Below are positions 45,814-55,382 of a DNA stretch of 64,000 nt, one piece after another. Below the pieces are notes generated by a model, which worked only from the letters and a program-made list of their open reading frames with translations, was not told the origin of the DNA and did no database searches. Each line of letters begins with the position of its first letter. The first letter of the stretch is position 1. This DNA is from Camellia lanceoleosa (taxonomy: Eukaryota > Streptophyta > Magnoliopsida > Ericales > Theaceae): positions 90,377,470 through 90,441,469 of the forward strand of contig CM045763.1 of assembly GCA_025200525.1 (NCBI GenBank), in the 5' to 3' direction. Position numbers and translations under genes: made by a program.

Positions 45814-46030
45814 CTGGAGAAGAAGAAGAAGAAGAAGAAGAAGACTTTGCACAGACATTGTTTTTGTTTTGTTTTGTTTGTTTTCTTTTTTTTTTTTTTT
45901 TTTTTTTTTTTGAATTGCTATAATGAACTTATGTACAAAGTTGTGAATAAATAAAATTTCAGTTGTGTTTTGCATTTGACTGCTTTTTGCTTGTGCGTCT
46001 GAAATGGACGAAAACTTGTGATAAACACTT
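45814..46030 (+). repeat. GAA microsatellite and poly-T tract
   Basis: (GAA)n at ~45817-45844 and a nearly pure T run at 45887-45912 follow the antisense gene's end. A polyadenylation-like AATAAA lies at 45948-45953 on the plus strand, which could serve the antisense transcript. Confidence 0.6.
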
Positions 46031-46290
46031 GTGATAAACTTGTGATAACAAATGAATTTAGGAATTCCTCAAGACAGAGTGGGATTGAAATTGTAATAAA
46101 AACTGAGTGCAGAGTAAAGTTAAGGACTCCTTAATGCAGAGTGAAATTGGACTTGTAATAAAAACTCAGTGTAGAGTAAAGTTAAACTTGTAATAAAAAC
46201 TCAGTGCAGAGTAAAGTTAAACTTGTAATAAAAACTCAATGCAGAGTAAAGTTAGGAACTCCTCAAGGCAGAGTGAAATTTGAAATGTAG
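46031..46290 (+). repeat. Tandem array with GTAATAAAAACT(C/G)AGTG(C/T)AGAGTAAAGTTA
   Basis: Four main copies of the 30-40 base unit lie between 46095 and 46255, flanked by CCTCAAG(A/G)CAGAGTG(G/A)(G/A)ATT copies. Confidence 0.8.
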
Positions 46291-46433
46291 TAAAATTACA
46301 AGTTTGCGTTTGCCACACTGCTCAAGTAGGTTAGTGGTTTATGGAGTGAGGCTTGGTCTGTGAGGATGAGAGGGCTAACTTGTGAGAGTTTGATTGAGAA
46401 GAAAATAACCTGAGTCTGACCTTGAAACTGTGG

Positions 46434-46830
46434 CGCTCGGTCTAGCTAAGACTTGTTAGGCAAGCCCAGTGCTTCATGCTTGGTCTGGCAGAGGCTCTTA
46501 GTGCTCGGTCTGGCCAAGGCTTCTAGTGCTCGGTCTGGCTGAGGTTTTTTTTTTTCTTTTTTTTTTAAGTGCTCAGTCTGGCTGAGGCTCTTATAGTGCT
46601 CAGTCTGGCTGAGGCTTTTAGTGCTCAGTCTGGCCGAGGCTCTTGTAGTGCTTAGTCTGGCTGAGGCTTTTGTAGTGCTCAGTCTGGCTGAGGCTTTTAG
46701 TGCTCAGTCTGGCTAAAACTCTTGTAGTGCTCAGTCTGGCTAAGGCTCTTGTAGTGCTCAGTCTGGCGGAGGCTTTTAGTGCTCAGTCTAGCTGAGGCTT
46801 TTGTAGTGCTCAGTCTGGCTGAAGCTTGTA
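46434..46830 (+). repeat. ~25-28-bp tandem array (GCTCAGTCTGGCTGAGGCTTTTA)
   Basis: About 15 units of (T)GTGCTC(A/G)GTCTGGC(T/C)(G/A)AGGCT(C/T)TT(GT)AGT follow one another. Each holds the short inverted repeat GCTCAG…CTGAGG/C. A T-rich interruption lies at 46546-46566. The array sits just downstream of pol in element C. Confidence 0.9.
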
Positions 46831-46981
46831 ATAAGTGCTACAAATGAGAATGTTATTGAGACAACACACAGATAGCTAAGGTATAGAATTGTTGTCATGG
46901 ACAGTGTAATCCAGTCGATCCAAGTTTTACATTATGTAACAAAAAAAAAATACAACAACTGAGCAATACAACGGTAGGAAC

Positions 46982-47902
46982 TTATTGAAAGTAGTGCTTC
47001 AGGTGTTCAGCGTTCCAGGGATGGGAGAGATCTTGACCTTCCATGTCCTAAAGTCGGTAAGTGCCTGGACGTGGTTGGGCTTTCACAACGTAAGGTCCCT
47101 CCCATTTGGCTGCCAGTTTACCCTCAGTCGGATTTTTGGTGGCAAGGGTTGCTTCTCTCAAGACAAGGTCCCCTACAGTGAACTCCCTGGGTCGGACTTT
47201 ACGGTTGTAGTGTGTTCTCATTTTCTGTTGGTATGAGGCCAGTCTAACAGCAGTGGTTTCTCTGAGTTCTTCAATTAGGTCCTGGTCTGCCCGACGGAGC
47301 TCTTCCATTAGTGCTGGATCCGGATGTAAAACTCTAGAGGTAGGCAGACCGACTTCTGCCGGAATAACCGCCTCAGCGCCGTATGTTAAGCGAAAAGGAG
47401 TTTCCCCAATGGGAGTCCGAGCTGTAATTCGGTAAGCCCAGAGTACATTTGGTAGTTCCTTAGCCCAAAGCCCCTTAGCAGCTTCTAGCTTCGTTGTGAT
47501 GATCTTCAGAAGAGAATGGTTGGTGACCTCAACTTGGCCATTGGCTTGGGGATGAACGGGGGAAGAAAAACATGGTTGAATTTGGAGGTCTGCACAGAAC
47601 TTCCTGTACTTGGCGTTGTCGAATTGTTTACCGTTGTCAAAAACAATGGCCTGAGGAATGCCAAATCTGCAAACGATCAACTGCCAGATGAACTTGGTTG
47701 TGTTCCGCTCAGTAATGGTGGCAAGGGGTTCTGCCTCTACCCACTTAGTAAAATAATCAATGGCAACAATGGCAAATTTGGTCTGGCCTCGGCCGGTGGG
47801 TAAAGGGCCAACTATGTCGATCCCCCATTTGGCGAACGGGTAGGGGCTGCAAAGTGTGATCAATTCAGTGGGAGGAGCATGGGGGATATTGGCAAAACGC
47901 TA
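46982..47902 (-). pseudogene. Element C integrase catalytic core and C-terminal domain
   Basis: The minus frame 47863-47048 reads PYPFAKWGIDIVGPLPTGRG, AIVAIDYFTKWVEAEPLATI, GIPQAIVFDNGKQFDN and HPQANGQVEVTNHSLLK, so the D,D,E catalytic triad is intact. Then come LPNVLWAYRITARTPIGETP, FRLTYGAEAVIPAEVGLPT and the C-terminal VRPREFTVGDLVLREA and LAAKWEGPYVVKAQPRPGTY. A TAG near 47045 interrupts …YRL-DMEGQDLSHPWNAEHL, and the polyprotein ends with TAA at 46982-46984. A TAG at 47900-47902 separates the core from its zinc-binding domain, where relatives read CQRFA. Integrase inserts the element's DNA into the host genome. Apart from the stops this is the best-preserved domain in the window. Confidence 0.92.
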
Positions 47903-48433
47903 ACACTTATCACATTTGAGCACGAAGTCAGCCGCATCTTGGTTGAGAGTAGGCCAGAAATATCCAGTGCGAAGTATCTTATGGGCCAGGGACCTGCTGC
48001 CTGAGTGATTGCCGCAGATACCCTCATGAATTTCTTGCATCACATAAGTTGCTTGAGTCGGATTGAGGCACCGCAGATAAGGGCGTGAGAAACTGCGTTT
48101 GTACAAAATACTGTTGACGAGGATGTAATTGGACGACCGGGCCCTGACTTTGGCAGCTTGCTGTTGGTCGTCCGGGAGTTCCCCTGTTGTTAGAAATAGA
48201 AAGATGTCCGGCGCCCACGGGATGGGCTCATTTTGGAGGAATTGTATTTCGTGCCGGTCGGGACAAATGGCGGGGTGGGAGAGGTATCCTAGGCGGACAC
48301 CATGGCTGAGGTTGGACTGGTCTGCGGAAGCCAACTGAGCCATCTCATCCGCCTTAGAGTTTTCTGCCCGAGGAATGTGGAAGGAATTGAAAAGGCGAAC
48401 AAGGAGAAGTGCAATATCCTCAGAAGCCCGCAT
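47900..48433 (-). pseudogene. Element C end of archaeal-type RNase H and integrase zinc-binding domain
   Basis: The minus frame begins with MRASEDIALLLVRLFNSFHI and PRAENSKADEMAQLASA, the C-terminal part of the second RNase H. A linker follows, then the integrase HHCC domain: EIHEGICGNHSGSRSLAHKI, LRTGYFWPTLNQDAADFV and LKCDKC. The zinc ligands (H, H, C, C) are all present. The frame ends with TAG 47900-47902. Confidence 0.88.
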
Positions 48434-48830
48434 TGTGTCCTCCTTGGCATCGAATTCTCCGTGATCTGCTCGACGATGAGCCGAGTCGCCAACACTCGGA
48501 TGTGGCTGACACCAATATCCTTGGCTAGGGGAAGACCTGCAATCAAAGCCTCATATTCGGCCTCATTGTTACTGGCCTCAAACAGGAAACGAAAAGCGCA
48601 TTTGAAATAACCACCCTCAGGGGCGGTGAGGATGAGGCCAGCCCCACTACCTTCTCTGTGGGATGATCCGTCGACGTTGAGAGTCCAAGAATGAGGGTCT
48701 TCTGGTTCGATAAGAGCTAGTAAGGGTGTCGAGGTAGTGGTTGGGGTAGGATTAGTGAATTCCAGGATGAAATCGGCGATAACTTGCCCCTTAATTGCCG
48801 TTCGAGGCTAGTAAGAGATGTCAAACTGGC
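48434..48830 (-). pseudogene. Element C archaeal-type RNase H (second RNase H), N-terminal part
   Basis: The minus-strand translation across small frameshifts reads HSWTLNVDGSSHREGSGAGL, EASNNEAEYEALIAGLPLAK and IGVSHIRVLA-(frameshift)-RLIVEQITEN. The DGSS and the E of NEAEYEAL are catalytic carboxylates of the RnhA-like fold. A second RNase H of this type between the usual RNase H and integrase is characteristic of the Tat lineage (family knowledge). The frame then shifts into 48433. Confidence 0.8.
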
Positions 48831-49328
48831 TAAGTTCCACTGACCATTGCATGAGTCTGCCGGAAAGTTCTGGTTGCTGCATGACCTTCTTCAAGGGTTG
48901 GTCGATGAGAACCATTATGGAGTGGGCTTGGAAGTAAAGACGGAGTCGTTTGGAGGCGGTGACCAAAGCCAAGAATAATTTTTCTAACAGTGGGTAGTTC
49001 TACTCCGCTCCCCTGAGGGCCCGACTGATGTAGTAGACTGGTCATTGGACGGAGCCGTCTTCCTTGATAAGAGTTGCACTGACAACGGTGCTTGATACGA
49101 CTAGATAGAAGAAGAAGGGCTCGTCCGTGAGTGCTTGTGAAATGAGGAGGGGATTGGCCATGCACTGCTTCAACTGTTGAAAAGCCTCTTCGAATTTAGT
49201 CGTCCATCCAAAAGTTTGCCGAAGAACTTTGAAGAATGGTAGGCACTTATCCGCTATGCTGAAATGAAGCGCTTGAGGGTCGCAACTCGCCGAAGGAGTC
49301 TTTGGACCTTCTTAACCGTTCTCGGTGA
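48831..49328 (-). pseudogene. Element C RT-associated RNase H (broken)
   Basis: The minus strand between RT and the second RNase H reads, with stops, LTDEPFFFYLVVSSTVVSAT, LIKEDGSVQ-stop-PVYYISRAL, YPLLEKLFLALVTASKRLRL and YFQAHSIMVLIDQPLKKVM, then QWSVELSQFDISY. This is the canonical gypsy RNase H/tether order. Several stops make it non-functional. Confidence 0.8.
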
Positions 49329-50252
49329 CTACATCTCAATCAAAGCCTTGATCTTTTCAGGGTTACCTTCAATGCCCCACTGACTGACCATAAAACCCGA
49401 AAACTTCCCAGATCCTACGCCGAAGGCGCACTTCTCTGGGTTGAGCTTCATTTGGTACTTGCGTAAGGTGGCGAAGGTTTCTCGCGGGTCGATCAAATGA
49501 TCCACGGATAGTTTGCTCTTGACCAGCATGTCGTCGACATATACCTCCATATTCCGACCTATCTGGTGATGGAAAACGGCATTAACCAACCATTGATAGG
49601 TGGCCCCAGCGTTCTTCAATCCGAATGGCATCACATGGTAGTGGTAGGTACCTCGGTCAGTAATAAAGAATGTATGTTCCTGATTAGACGGGTGCATCAG
49701 GATTTGGTTGTAACCAGAGAAAGCATCCATGAAGCTGAGCATTTGATGACCGGCCGTGGCGTCGACCAGCAGATCTATGCAGGAAAAAGGATAGCTGTCT
49801 TTGGGGCAAGCTTGGTTGAGATCAGAGTAATCGACACAGAGTCGCCATTTGCCATTGTTCTTGCAGACTAGGACCACGTTTGACAACCATTTGGGGTAGT
49901 CCACGTTTTTGATGAATTGGGCCTCAAGGAGTTTGTCAACCTTTGCAACTATAAAAGTATTGCGCTCCGGATGAAAAATACGCTGTTTCTGGCGGTAAGG
50001 TCGGAAATGGGGTTCAATACTGAAGCGGTGAGTTATGAAAGAGAGGTCAATGCCGGGCATGTCTGAGTGAGTCCAGGCAAATACATCATTGTGCTCGGTC
50101 AGAAGGGCAGTAAGGTCGGCCTTAGCTTGGGGGGATAGTTGGCTCCCGATCTTTGCCGTTTTCATTAGGTTGGTGGGATCGATGGGAACCTCGACGAGCT
50201 CCTCCACCGATTCCTCTCGAATTGCCCTCATCTCGTACGTCAAGTCCTTCAA
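49329..50252 (-). pseudogene. Element C reverse transcriptase (largely intact)
   Basis: The minus frame of 307 codons has VFAWTHSDMPGIDLSFITHR, YPKWLSNVVLVCKNNGKWRL-CVDYSDLNQACPKD, SFMDAFSGYNQILMHPSNQE, TYHYHVMPFGLKNAGATYQW and the catalytic YVDDMLVKS. It continues to FATLRKYQMKLNPEKCAFGV and ends at a stop after IKALIEM. All catalytic aspartates are present. The end lies within the thumb/connection part, followed by the broken RNase H. It overlaps the protease frame's 3' end in another frame, so a frameshift separates protease from RT. Confidence 0.92.
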
Positions 50253-50910
50253 TGATCATGGCCTCCTTCAACTTGACTTCCTTGACTGAGGCGACATAAC
50301 ATTCCTCGGATACCGCTTCCCCATCGTCTCCGACACCTGTGTCGATAGGGAACTTTATGGCAAGGTGGTAGGTTGAAGTGATAGCTTGGAAAGCATTGAG
50401 GGCGGTGCGACCAAGGATGATATTGTAAGCAGAAAGACAGTCGACCACAAGGAAAGTGAGCAACTTCGTAGTCTGCTGTGGGTATTCATCGATGGTAATG
50501 GGGAGATCGATGGAACCGATGGAGGTCACCCAGTCGCTAGTGAAACCGACCAAAGGGGTTTGGAGGGGCGACAGACTTTCTTCCCCAATCTTGAGCTGGC
50601 GAAAACAGTTGAGGAATATGATGTCTGAAGAACTGCTGTTGTCGATAAGAACCCGTCTGACCTTATAGTTAGAGAGGAGGGCAGAAATGACGAGGGGGTC
50701 ATCCTGGGGATAATGGATGCCTGTACAGTCGGCTTCCGTGAAGGTGATAGGCTCTGTCCACTGCTTGGGTTGTTTGGAGGGTCGGGTCATCGCGTAACGG
50801 CCTCTGCTCGAGCCTTGCCTTATCTTTCTGAGCTCTGCCCTTTGAGCCGAGCGGGATGGTCCCCCACAAACAAGGCCACCTGAAATGACTCGGATTTCAC
50901 CAACTGGCAA
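50122..50910 (-). pseudogene. Element C aspartic protease and PR-RT linker
   Basis: The minus frame has ITFTEADCTGIHYPQDDPLV, then VRRVLIDNSSSSDIIFLNCF, which is the retropepsin active site; relatives read D-(N/T)-G-SS, so the glycine is replaced by Ser. It continues with LVGFTSDWVTSIGSIDLPIT, LTFLVVDCLSAYNIILGRTA and LNAFQAITSTYHLAIKFPI. The last ~60 codons are out of frame with respect to RT. Protease would process Gag-Pol. Confidence 0.85.
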
Positions 50911-51288
50911 AGGGAGATTACCTGGCGGCCGAGGCTGTTGTGGAGGGCGATCATGGCCTTGGTTAATTGGAGCTGGCTGCCGGGGTGGGGTGCACCGGCG
51001 GTCGTTTCTGAGGGGCTCGATTCTTTGTCTCTACTGTGGGCGGGTGTCCGTGAAGCGGCTGAGACGTCCCTGACGTATCAGGGCCTCGACCTGATCCTTT
51101 AGGTTGACGCAGTCATCAGTGTTATGGCCATGGTCCTGGTGGAAACAACAATATTTGGACCGGTCTTTCCGATTAGAAGGGGTCCGTGAGAGTAGGGGTC
51201 ATTTGAGGGGGTAGTCCCGTTGGATCTGGTTGAGGACTTGTTCCATGGGAGAATTAAGGGGGGTGTACTGCTCGAACCGACCGGGCAG
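50911..51288 (-). pseudogene. Element C gag zinc-knuckle region
   Basis: The minus-strand translation (with stops) reads KYCCFHQDHGHNTDDCVNLK and DQVEALIRQGRLSRF around 51080-51170. This is the C-x2-C-x-H…C type knuckle seen at the end of Tat gags that binds the RNA genome. A Pro/Gln-rich stretch (PPRQPAPINQ, RPPQQPRPPG) follows. Confidence 0.75.
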
Positions 51289-52398
51289 TCAGGCTGGTGC
51301 TGACCGGTCAGCGCGGGGGGGTTGGTCTATATAGTGGGGTGTTTGGTTATTATACTGGGTGTTTATGGGTTCTGGGTCTTTTCTCTTTTCCCTGAGGGTC
51401 GGGTTTTTAGCTATTGGATCCTGCCGAGCGGCTAGTGAATCTTCAGCATTCATATATTTCTGGGCTTTAGAGAGTAGGGCTGCCATGAAGGTCGGGGGGT
51501 TTTTGAAGAGGGAGAAGAGGAAATCGAACGATCGTAGCTCGGCCATGAAAACCGTGAGGATGACCTTGTCATCGTTTTCCGCTACATGTAGGGCTTCGGT
51601 GTTGAAGTGGGTCACGAAACTGCGGAGCGACTCCCCCTCGGTCTGACGGATGTTGAGGAGTTGGGTTGCCGGGTGGCGTTGGTGCTGGGCTCCAATGAAA
51701 TGGCTAAGGAAGGAGTCGCTGAGGTGCTGGAAAGTGGAGATAGAGTCACCGGTAATCGATCGAACCACAATGAGCCCTTTCAATGTCACGGGGAGAGCCC
51801 GGCACATGATCTCGTCAGGGTAGGCATGGAGGCTCATGAGGGTTCGATGGGTCTCGGATGGTCGACCGGGTCCGGCTGCATCAAAAGAGTCAATAGTGGG
51901 CATCTTGAACTTGGCGGCGAGGTTAGTCGGATGGAGGCAACAAATGGTAAGTTTGCCGTGGTAGAGGGTTTATCCGAATGTTCTCAGATGACCCTTAGAG
52001 TTGGAGCTACATTGCTCGGAGTTCAGCGTCCCAGAGGGGAATGTTATCACCGTGGTCAGCCAATGGGGGCCATCGGCTTCTTCAGGTGGGTACCACGTTG
52101 ACGGGCGTAGGGGTGGAGGTGGTAGATTTATATATGGAGGGGGAGGTTACAAACCTTCCAAGTTTGGTGGATAGGGTTGCGGAACAGTATGGCTCGGGGC
52201 TCTTTCTTGGTTGGGTGGGATATCTGGAGGTGGTGGTGGAGGCATTGGAAGGTTTCTTTGGAGTAAGGCATTTATCAGGGCCTGGTTTTGCTCGGCCATG
52301 CGGTTAATGCTGTTGGTAAGCTCAATAAGATACTGCGGTGGGTTGTTTGGATGGGGGGGTCGGCCTGATGGTCAGCAGCATTATTATGAGAAGCCATG
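51289..52398 (-). pseudogene. Element C gag
   Basis: The start ATG at 52398 (MASHNNAADHQADPP) is followed, after a frameshift, by YLIELTNSINRMAEQNQALI and a Pro-rich stretch. The main frame 51903-51289 has MPTIDSFDAAGPGRPSETHR, DSFLSHFIGAQHQRHPATQL, LNIRQTEGESLRSFVTHFNT, FLFSLFKNPPTFMAALLSKA and QKYMNAEDS, a textbook Tat-type Gag core. The first part is broken by at least one frameshift and stops near 51904. Gag would build the particle around the RNA. Confidence 0.88.
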
Positions 52399-52500
52399 GA
52401 TCTAGTCGTAACCATACACTTTGGTGGGTAGGAGGAAAAGGTTGTTGGGATTGGGTCTCCGGCGACAATGAGCACAACTGGCGCGCAGAGCAAATACATT

Positions 52501-52517
52501 CCCACAGACGGCGCCAA
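52501..52517 (-). other. Element C primer-binding site
   Basis: On the minus strand TTGGCGCCGTCTGTGGG lies directly inside the 5' LTR. It begins like the tRNA-Asp-complementary site (TGGCGCCGT) but diverges afterwards, so I do not assign the tRNA. Element F has the identical site. Confidence 0.8.
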
Positions 52518-52518
52518 C

Positions 52519-53098
52519 TGATGATACAGTTCGACCAAGTGAATGGGTCGGACAAGTCCAAGCTCTTCAGTGTCCACGTCCAGTTAATCAAGCCCACCGG
52601 ATTACCTGCAAACAAGTCCAACGGGGAACGGGGTAGTCCCCCAGTGAACCCTCCGACGAGCAAGTTAGAAGGAGAAGTAGGATGTAAGGAGAGTTTAGAG
52701 ATAGAAAGCTTAACTTTCTTCTTGTCTTCAACGTTTGCTTATATCCTTTGGTAATCATTTCGCTGTTCCTTCCGACCTACCCTCCTCGCCGAAAGTCTAT
52801 GCTGTAGCTTACCTTGTTCAGGATAAGAGGGGTCCTGTTCCGATGGGGAGGTGTTGTCGTAATAAATACTGTGATGGGCTGCATTAATGGTGATGTGCAG
52901 TGGCAATAACTTTGCAGATCTTTGTCTTCTGATGTGGCTCGTCCTTCACCTGCCATGTGTCTGAATGTCATTGGCTCTTTATGCCATGTTGGATTCCAGC
53001 TATTCTGGGCCCCACCAACTGGGTTATGTATTGGGCTCCAAGCGATGGGCTTGGATTGTTTATAGTGAATCATGGCCTTTGTGGGCTTGTACACATCA
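52519..53098 (-). repeat. Element C 5' LTR
   Basis: 580 bp, TGATG…CATCA. It is nearly identical to the split left LTR (581 bp when rejoined). The minus-strand TATAAA at 53059-53064 is a probable promoter. It preserves the empty target site of element B around 52829. Confidence 0.95.
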
Positions 53099-53103
53099 AT
53101 TTT
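53099..53103 (+). other. Target duplication of element C (right)
   Basis: ATTTT, the partner of 22726-22730. Confidence 0.9.
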
Positions 53104-53191
53104 AATTATAAAAAATGATGAATAAAAATTTGAGAAAATTGTTAAAAGTCCAATCTAAGGAGGGTATAAGGTATTAGGTCCAGTGAATATT

Positions 53192-54184
53192 TTTGGACAA
53201 ATCACACTAATAGTTCCTATAATTTAGGGCTTGCGTCATTTTGGTAGCTTTTCAATTGTGATATATTTGATCATGAATTTTAAATTTTATTTCAAATAAG
53301 AACAATCAAATATGTTTTTACAATGGTCAATTTCAGGACCAAGTCGTCATATAACTTATTTTGCATTGGTTAACTTGTATGTTGTTTGAAATGTAATAAC
53401 CTTTTTTTTTTAATAAATAATACTACAATTTTCTTGATTATAAAGTTCTATTTAGTTTGGTTTTCAAAATCTATTTTCAATTTTTTTTTCTAAGAAATTA
53501 ATAATTAAATTGGTAAAAAAAAAATTAATAACATATCATTTTTATATAATTTTATCTTTTGGGTGGGTAGAAATAATTTTTTTAAATAATTTTTTTTTAT
53601 ATTTATTTTCTTTAAATTAGTTTCTATTTTTTCAAAAGCCAAATATGACAACAATTTTGATATCATTATTAAACTAATCCATTAAATTAGAAAATCCAAA
53701 ACTAAAAATATTTCATATATTAAACATATCGATTATATATTAAAAGCCTAATAACCATCCATTACAACAAAAAATATCAATTGATAACAAATACAACCAT
53801 CTATAACATAATAACCATACAAAAATATCAACAAAAACAACCACCAATTACATAATCATCATCCAAACACATACCAAAAATTAATTTAGTAAAACAATAA
53901 AATTTTTAAAGATTTATTTATTTTTATATAATTTTATCTTTGGTGGGTAGAAATAATTTTTAAAAATTTAAAAATATTTTTTTGATATTTATTTTTGTCA
54001 AATTAATTTATATTTTATCAAATTGATGATTTGGCCCTTAAAATAGAGCAGCGGTGTCTTCAATTGTCCTTATTTGAAATGAGATTCAAAATTTAAGATC
54101 AAATATATCACAATTGAAAGGTCAGTGACCAAAGTAACACAAGCCTCAAATTACATGGACCATTAATATAATTTGCCCAATATT
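53192..54184. mobile_element. Large hairpin element (~1 kb MITE-like)
   Basis: The left arm (53195-53310: GGACAAATCACACTAATAGTTCCTAT…TTCAATTGTGATATATTTGATC…TTATTTCAAATAAGAACAAT) is the inverted copy of the right arm (54058-54180: ATTGTCCTTATTTGAAATGAGA…ATATATCACAATTGAAAGGTCA…AATTTGCCC). The centre is AT-rich and carries a direct repeat, TTATATAATTTTATCTTTTGGGTGGGTAGAAATAATTTT, at 53541 and again at ~53924. There is no coding capacity. Confidence 0.7.
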
Positions 54185-54645
54185 TTTTGTTTATGAGAGG
54201 TCCAACTTTGGTGAAATAGTTTGGTGAGAAGTCTTTTTTTTTTTTCTAAAAGATATTTTATTTCCAATTTTACCTCTTAAGTTTAATTTTTTTTGATTAT
54301 ATATTTAAATTTATATCCATTTGTTCAAATTATTTTCTATCTATTAAAATTTTTCAACTATTTGTTCAAATTTCTCCCTTATCTGTTCAAATATCTGTCC
54401 AAATTTTATTATCAATTCAATTATTTTCACTAAATTCTTTTTATCTGTTCAAATCTTTGTCATTAAAATATATCAAGCCACAAGAAATGCTCAAAGATTG
54501 TTTGGAAAGTACTAAATAAGTATAATTTTTTAACTTTTTTATGAAAAGACGTAAAAAAAAATTAAAAAATGATATGAGTACAAAAATATAAAAAGATTAA
54601 AAAAGAAATGTGCTAATATAGTACTTCTCAAGCTTGCCATGCCAT
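54185..54645 (+). other. AT-rich intergenic sequence
   Basis: Contains several (A/T)CTGTTCAAAT(T/C) words between 54320 and 54455. No gene or element end was recognised. Confidence 0.4.
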
Positions 54646-54788
54646 TAAACTAAAGTGGGAGAAGTAAAATTTTGGGGACATGTGTCGAAGAACAGAATTG
54701 CAGTAGATCTGTCTAAAGTGGAAGCAATGCTGGATTGGAAGCAGTGGCAGAAGGTGTTTGAGATCTGCAGTTTCTTAAGATTGGTTGG
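54646..54788 (+). pseudogene. Element G relic: gypsy RT connection region, left part
   Basis: The plus-strand translation reads VKFWGHVSKNRIAVDLSKVE, AMLDWKQWQKVFEICSFLRL and VG, the segment after the RT palm of Ty3/gypsy elements (usual form FLGHVVSKDGI…DPSKVEAV…FLGLAGYYRRFI). The frame is cut exactly in LVG by element F, whose GTTGG duplication encodes these residues, and resumes at 60062. No LTR or other domain of G is seen. Confidence 0.85.
54784..54788 (+). other. Target duplication of element F (left)
   Basis: GTTGG, repeated at 60062-60066. Confidence 0.88.
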
Positions 54789-55366
54789 TGTGTGGGTGAT
54801 TTTCCGACCACACTGCCCGCTTAGTAACCAGCTGGAGAGCACTGGCAGAATAGATGGCACCTGACTGACCTGCAACAGAAATATAAGAATCCCGCGGTGG
54901 TTTCGACCACCCGGGGGCACTCCGACGATCAAGTCAGTATATCTCTCAAAGACAATCAAGTACTTAACTCACTAGCTTGAGTGTAAAAACATACCTTAGA
55001 CCCATGGGGGTGCCTCTCTTTTATAGCCAATACAATCCTAGTCCCAATAGGAGCCTGGCCCTAATGGACTCAGGATTACTGCTAATCTGGGACTCTCAGT
55101 GGGATTAGGATAAACTCTCTAAGAGTCTTATCTTAATCCAAACTGAAATCTTCTCCCAATCTAGGACTCTTGTCCATATCCAGGTTGAGTTCCCTCTTCA
55201 TTCTAGGACTCTTGTCCCCTATCCGCTTATCTCGGATTCCGATATCTTCGGAGGTAACCTCGCCTATCCGAGATGACCTCGACAACTGGCGAAGACACGT
55301 GGCACCTCAACTGACACGTCGGCGTCACCTTGCCACGTGTTGGTACTCAGAAAATATATCCCCACA
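54789..55366 (-). repeat. Element F 3' LTR
   Basis: 578 bp. It is identical to the other LTR over ~370 bases (54889-55258) but differs in clusters near both ends. The minus-strand TATAAAAG lies at 55018-55025. Confidence 0.93.
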
Positions 55367-55382
55367 ACTGCCCCCTAGGTTC
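55367..55382 (-). other. Element F polypurine tract
   Basis: The minus strand reads AACCTAGGGGGCAGT directly before the LTR start TGTGGGGATATA. Confidence 0.65.

Larger units (their letters stand above)
22731..53098 (-). mobile_element. Element C: Tat-lineage gypsy retrotransposon hosting element B
   Basis: Both ends are TGATG…CATCA LTRs of ~580 bp flanked by ATTTT. Removing element B and one GGGTC leaves a ~11.3 kb element. On the minus strand the order is 5' LTR (52519-53098), primer site, gag, zinc knuckle, protease, RT, RNase H, archaeal-type RNase H, integrase, tandem repeats, an oppositely oriented gene, another tandem array, polypurine tract and 3' LTR (22731-23047 joined to 42150-42413). 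The Tat lineage is indicated by the second RNase H and the antisense gene. RT and integrase active-site residues are still present, but several stops and frameshifts inactivate the frames. Confidence 0.93.
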
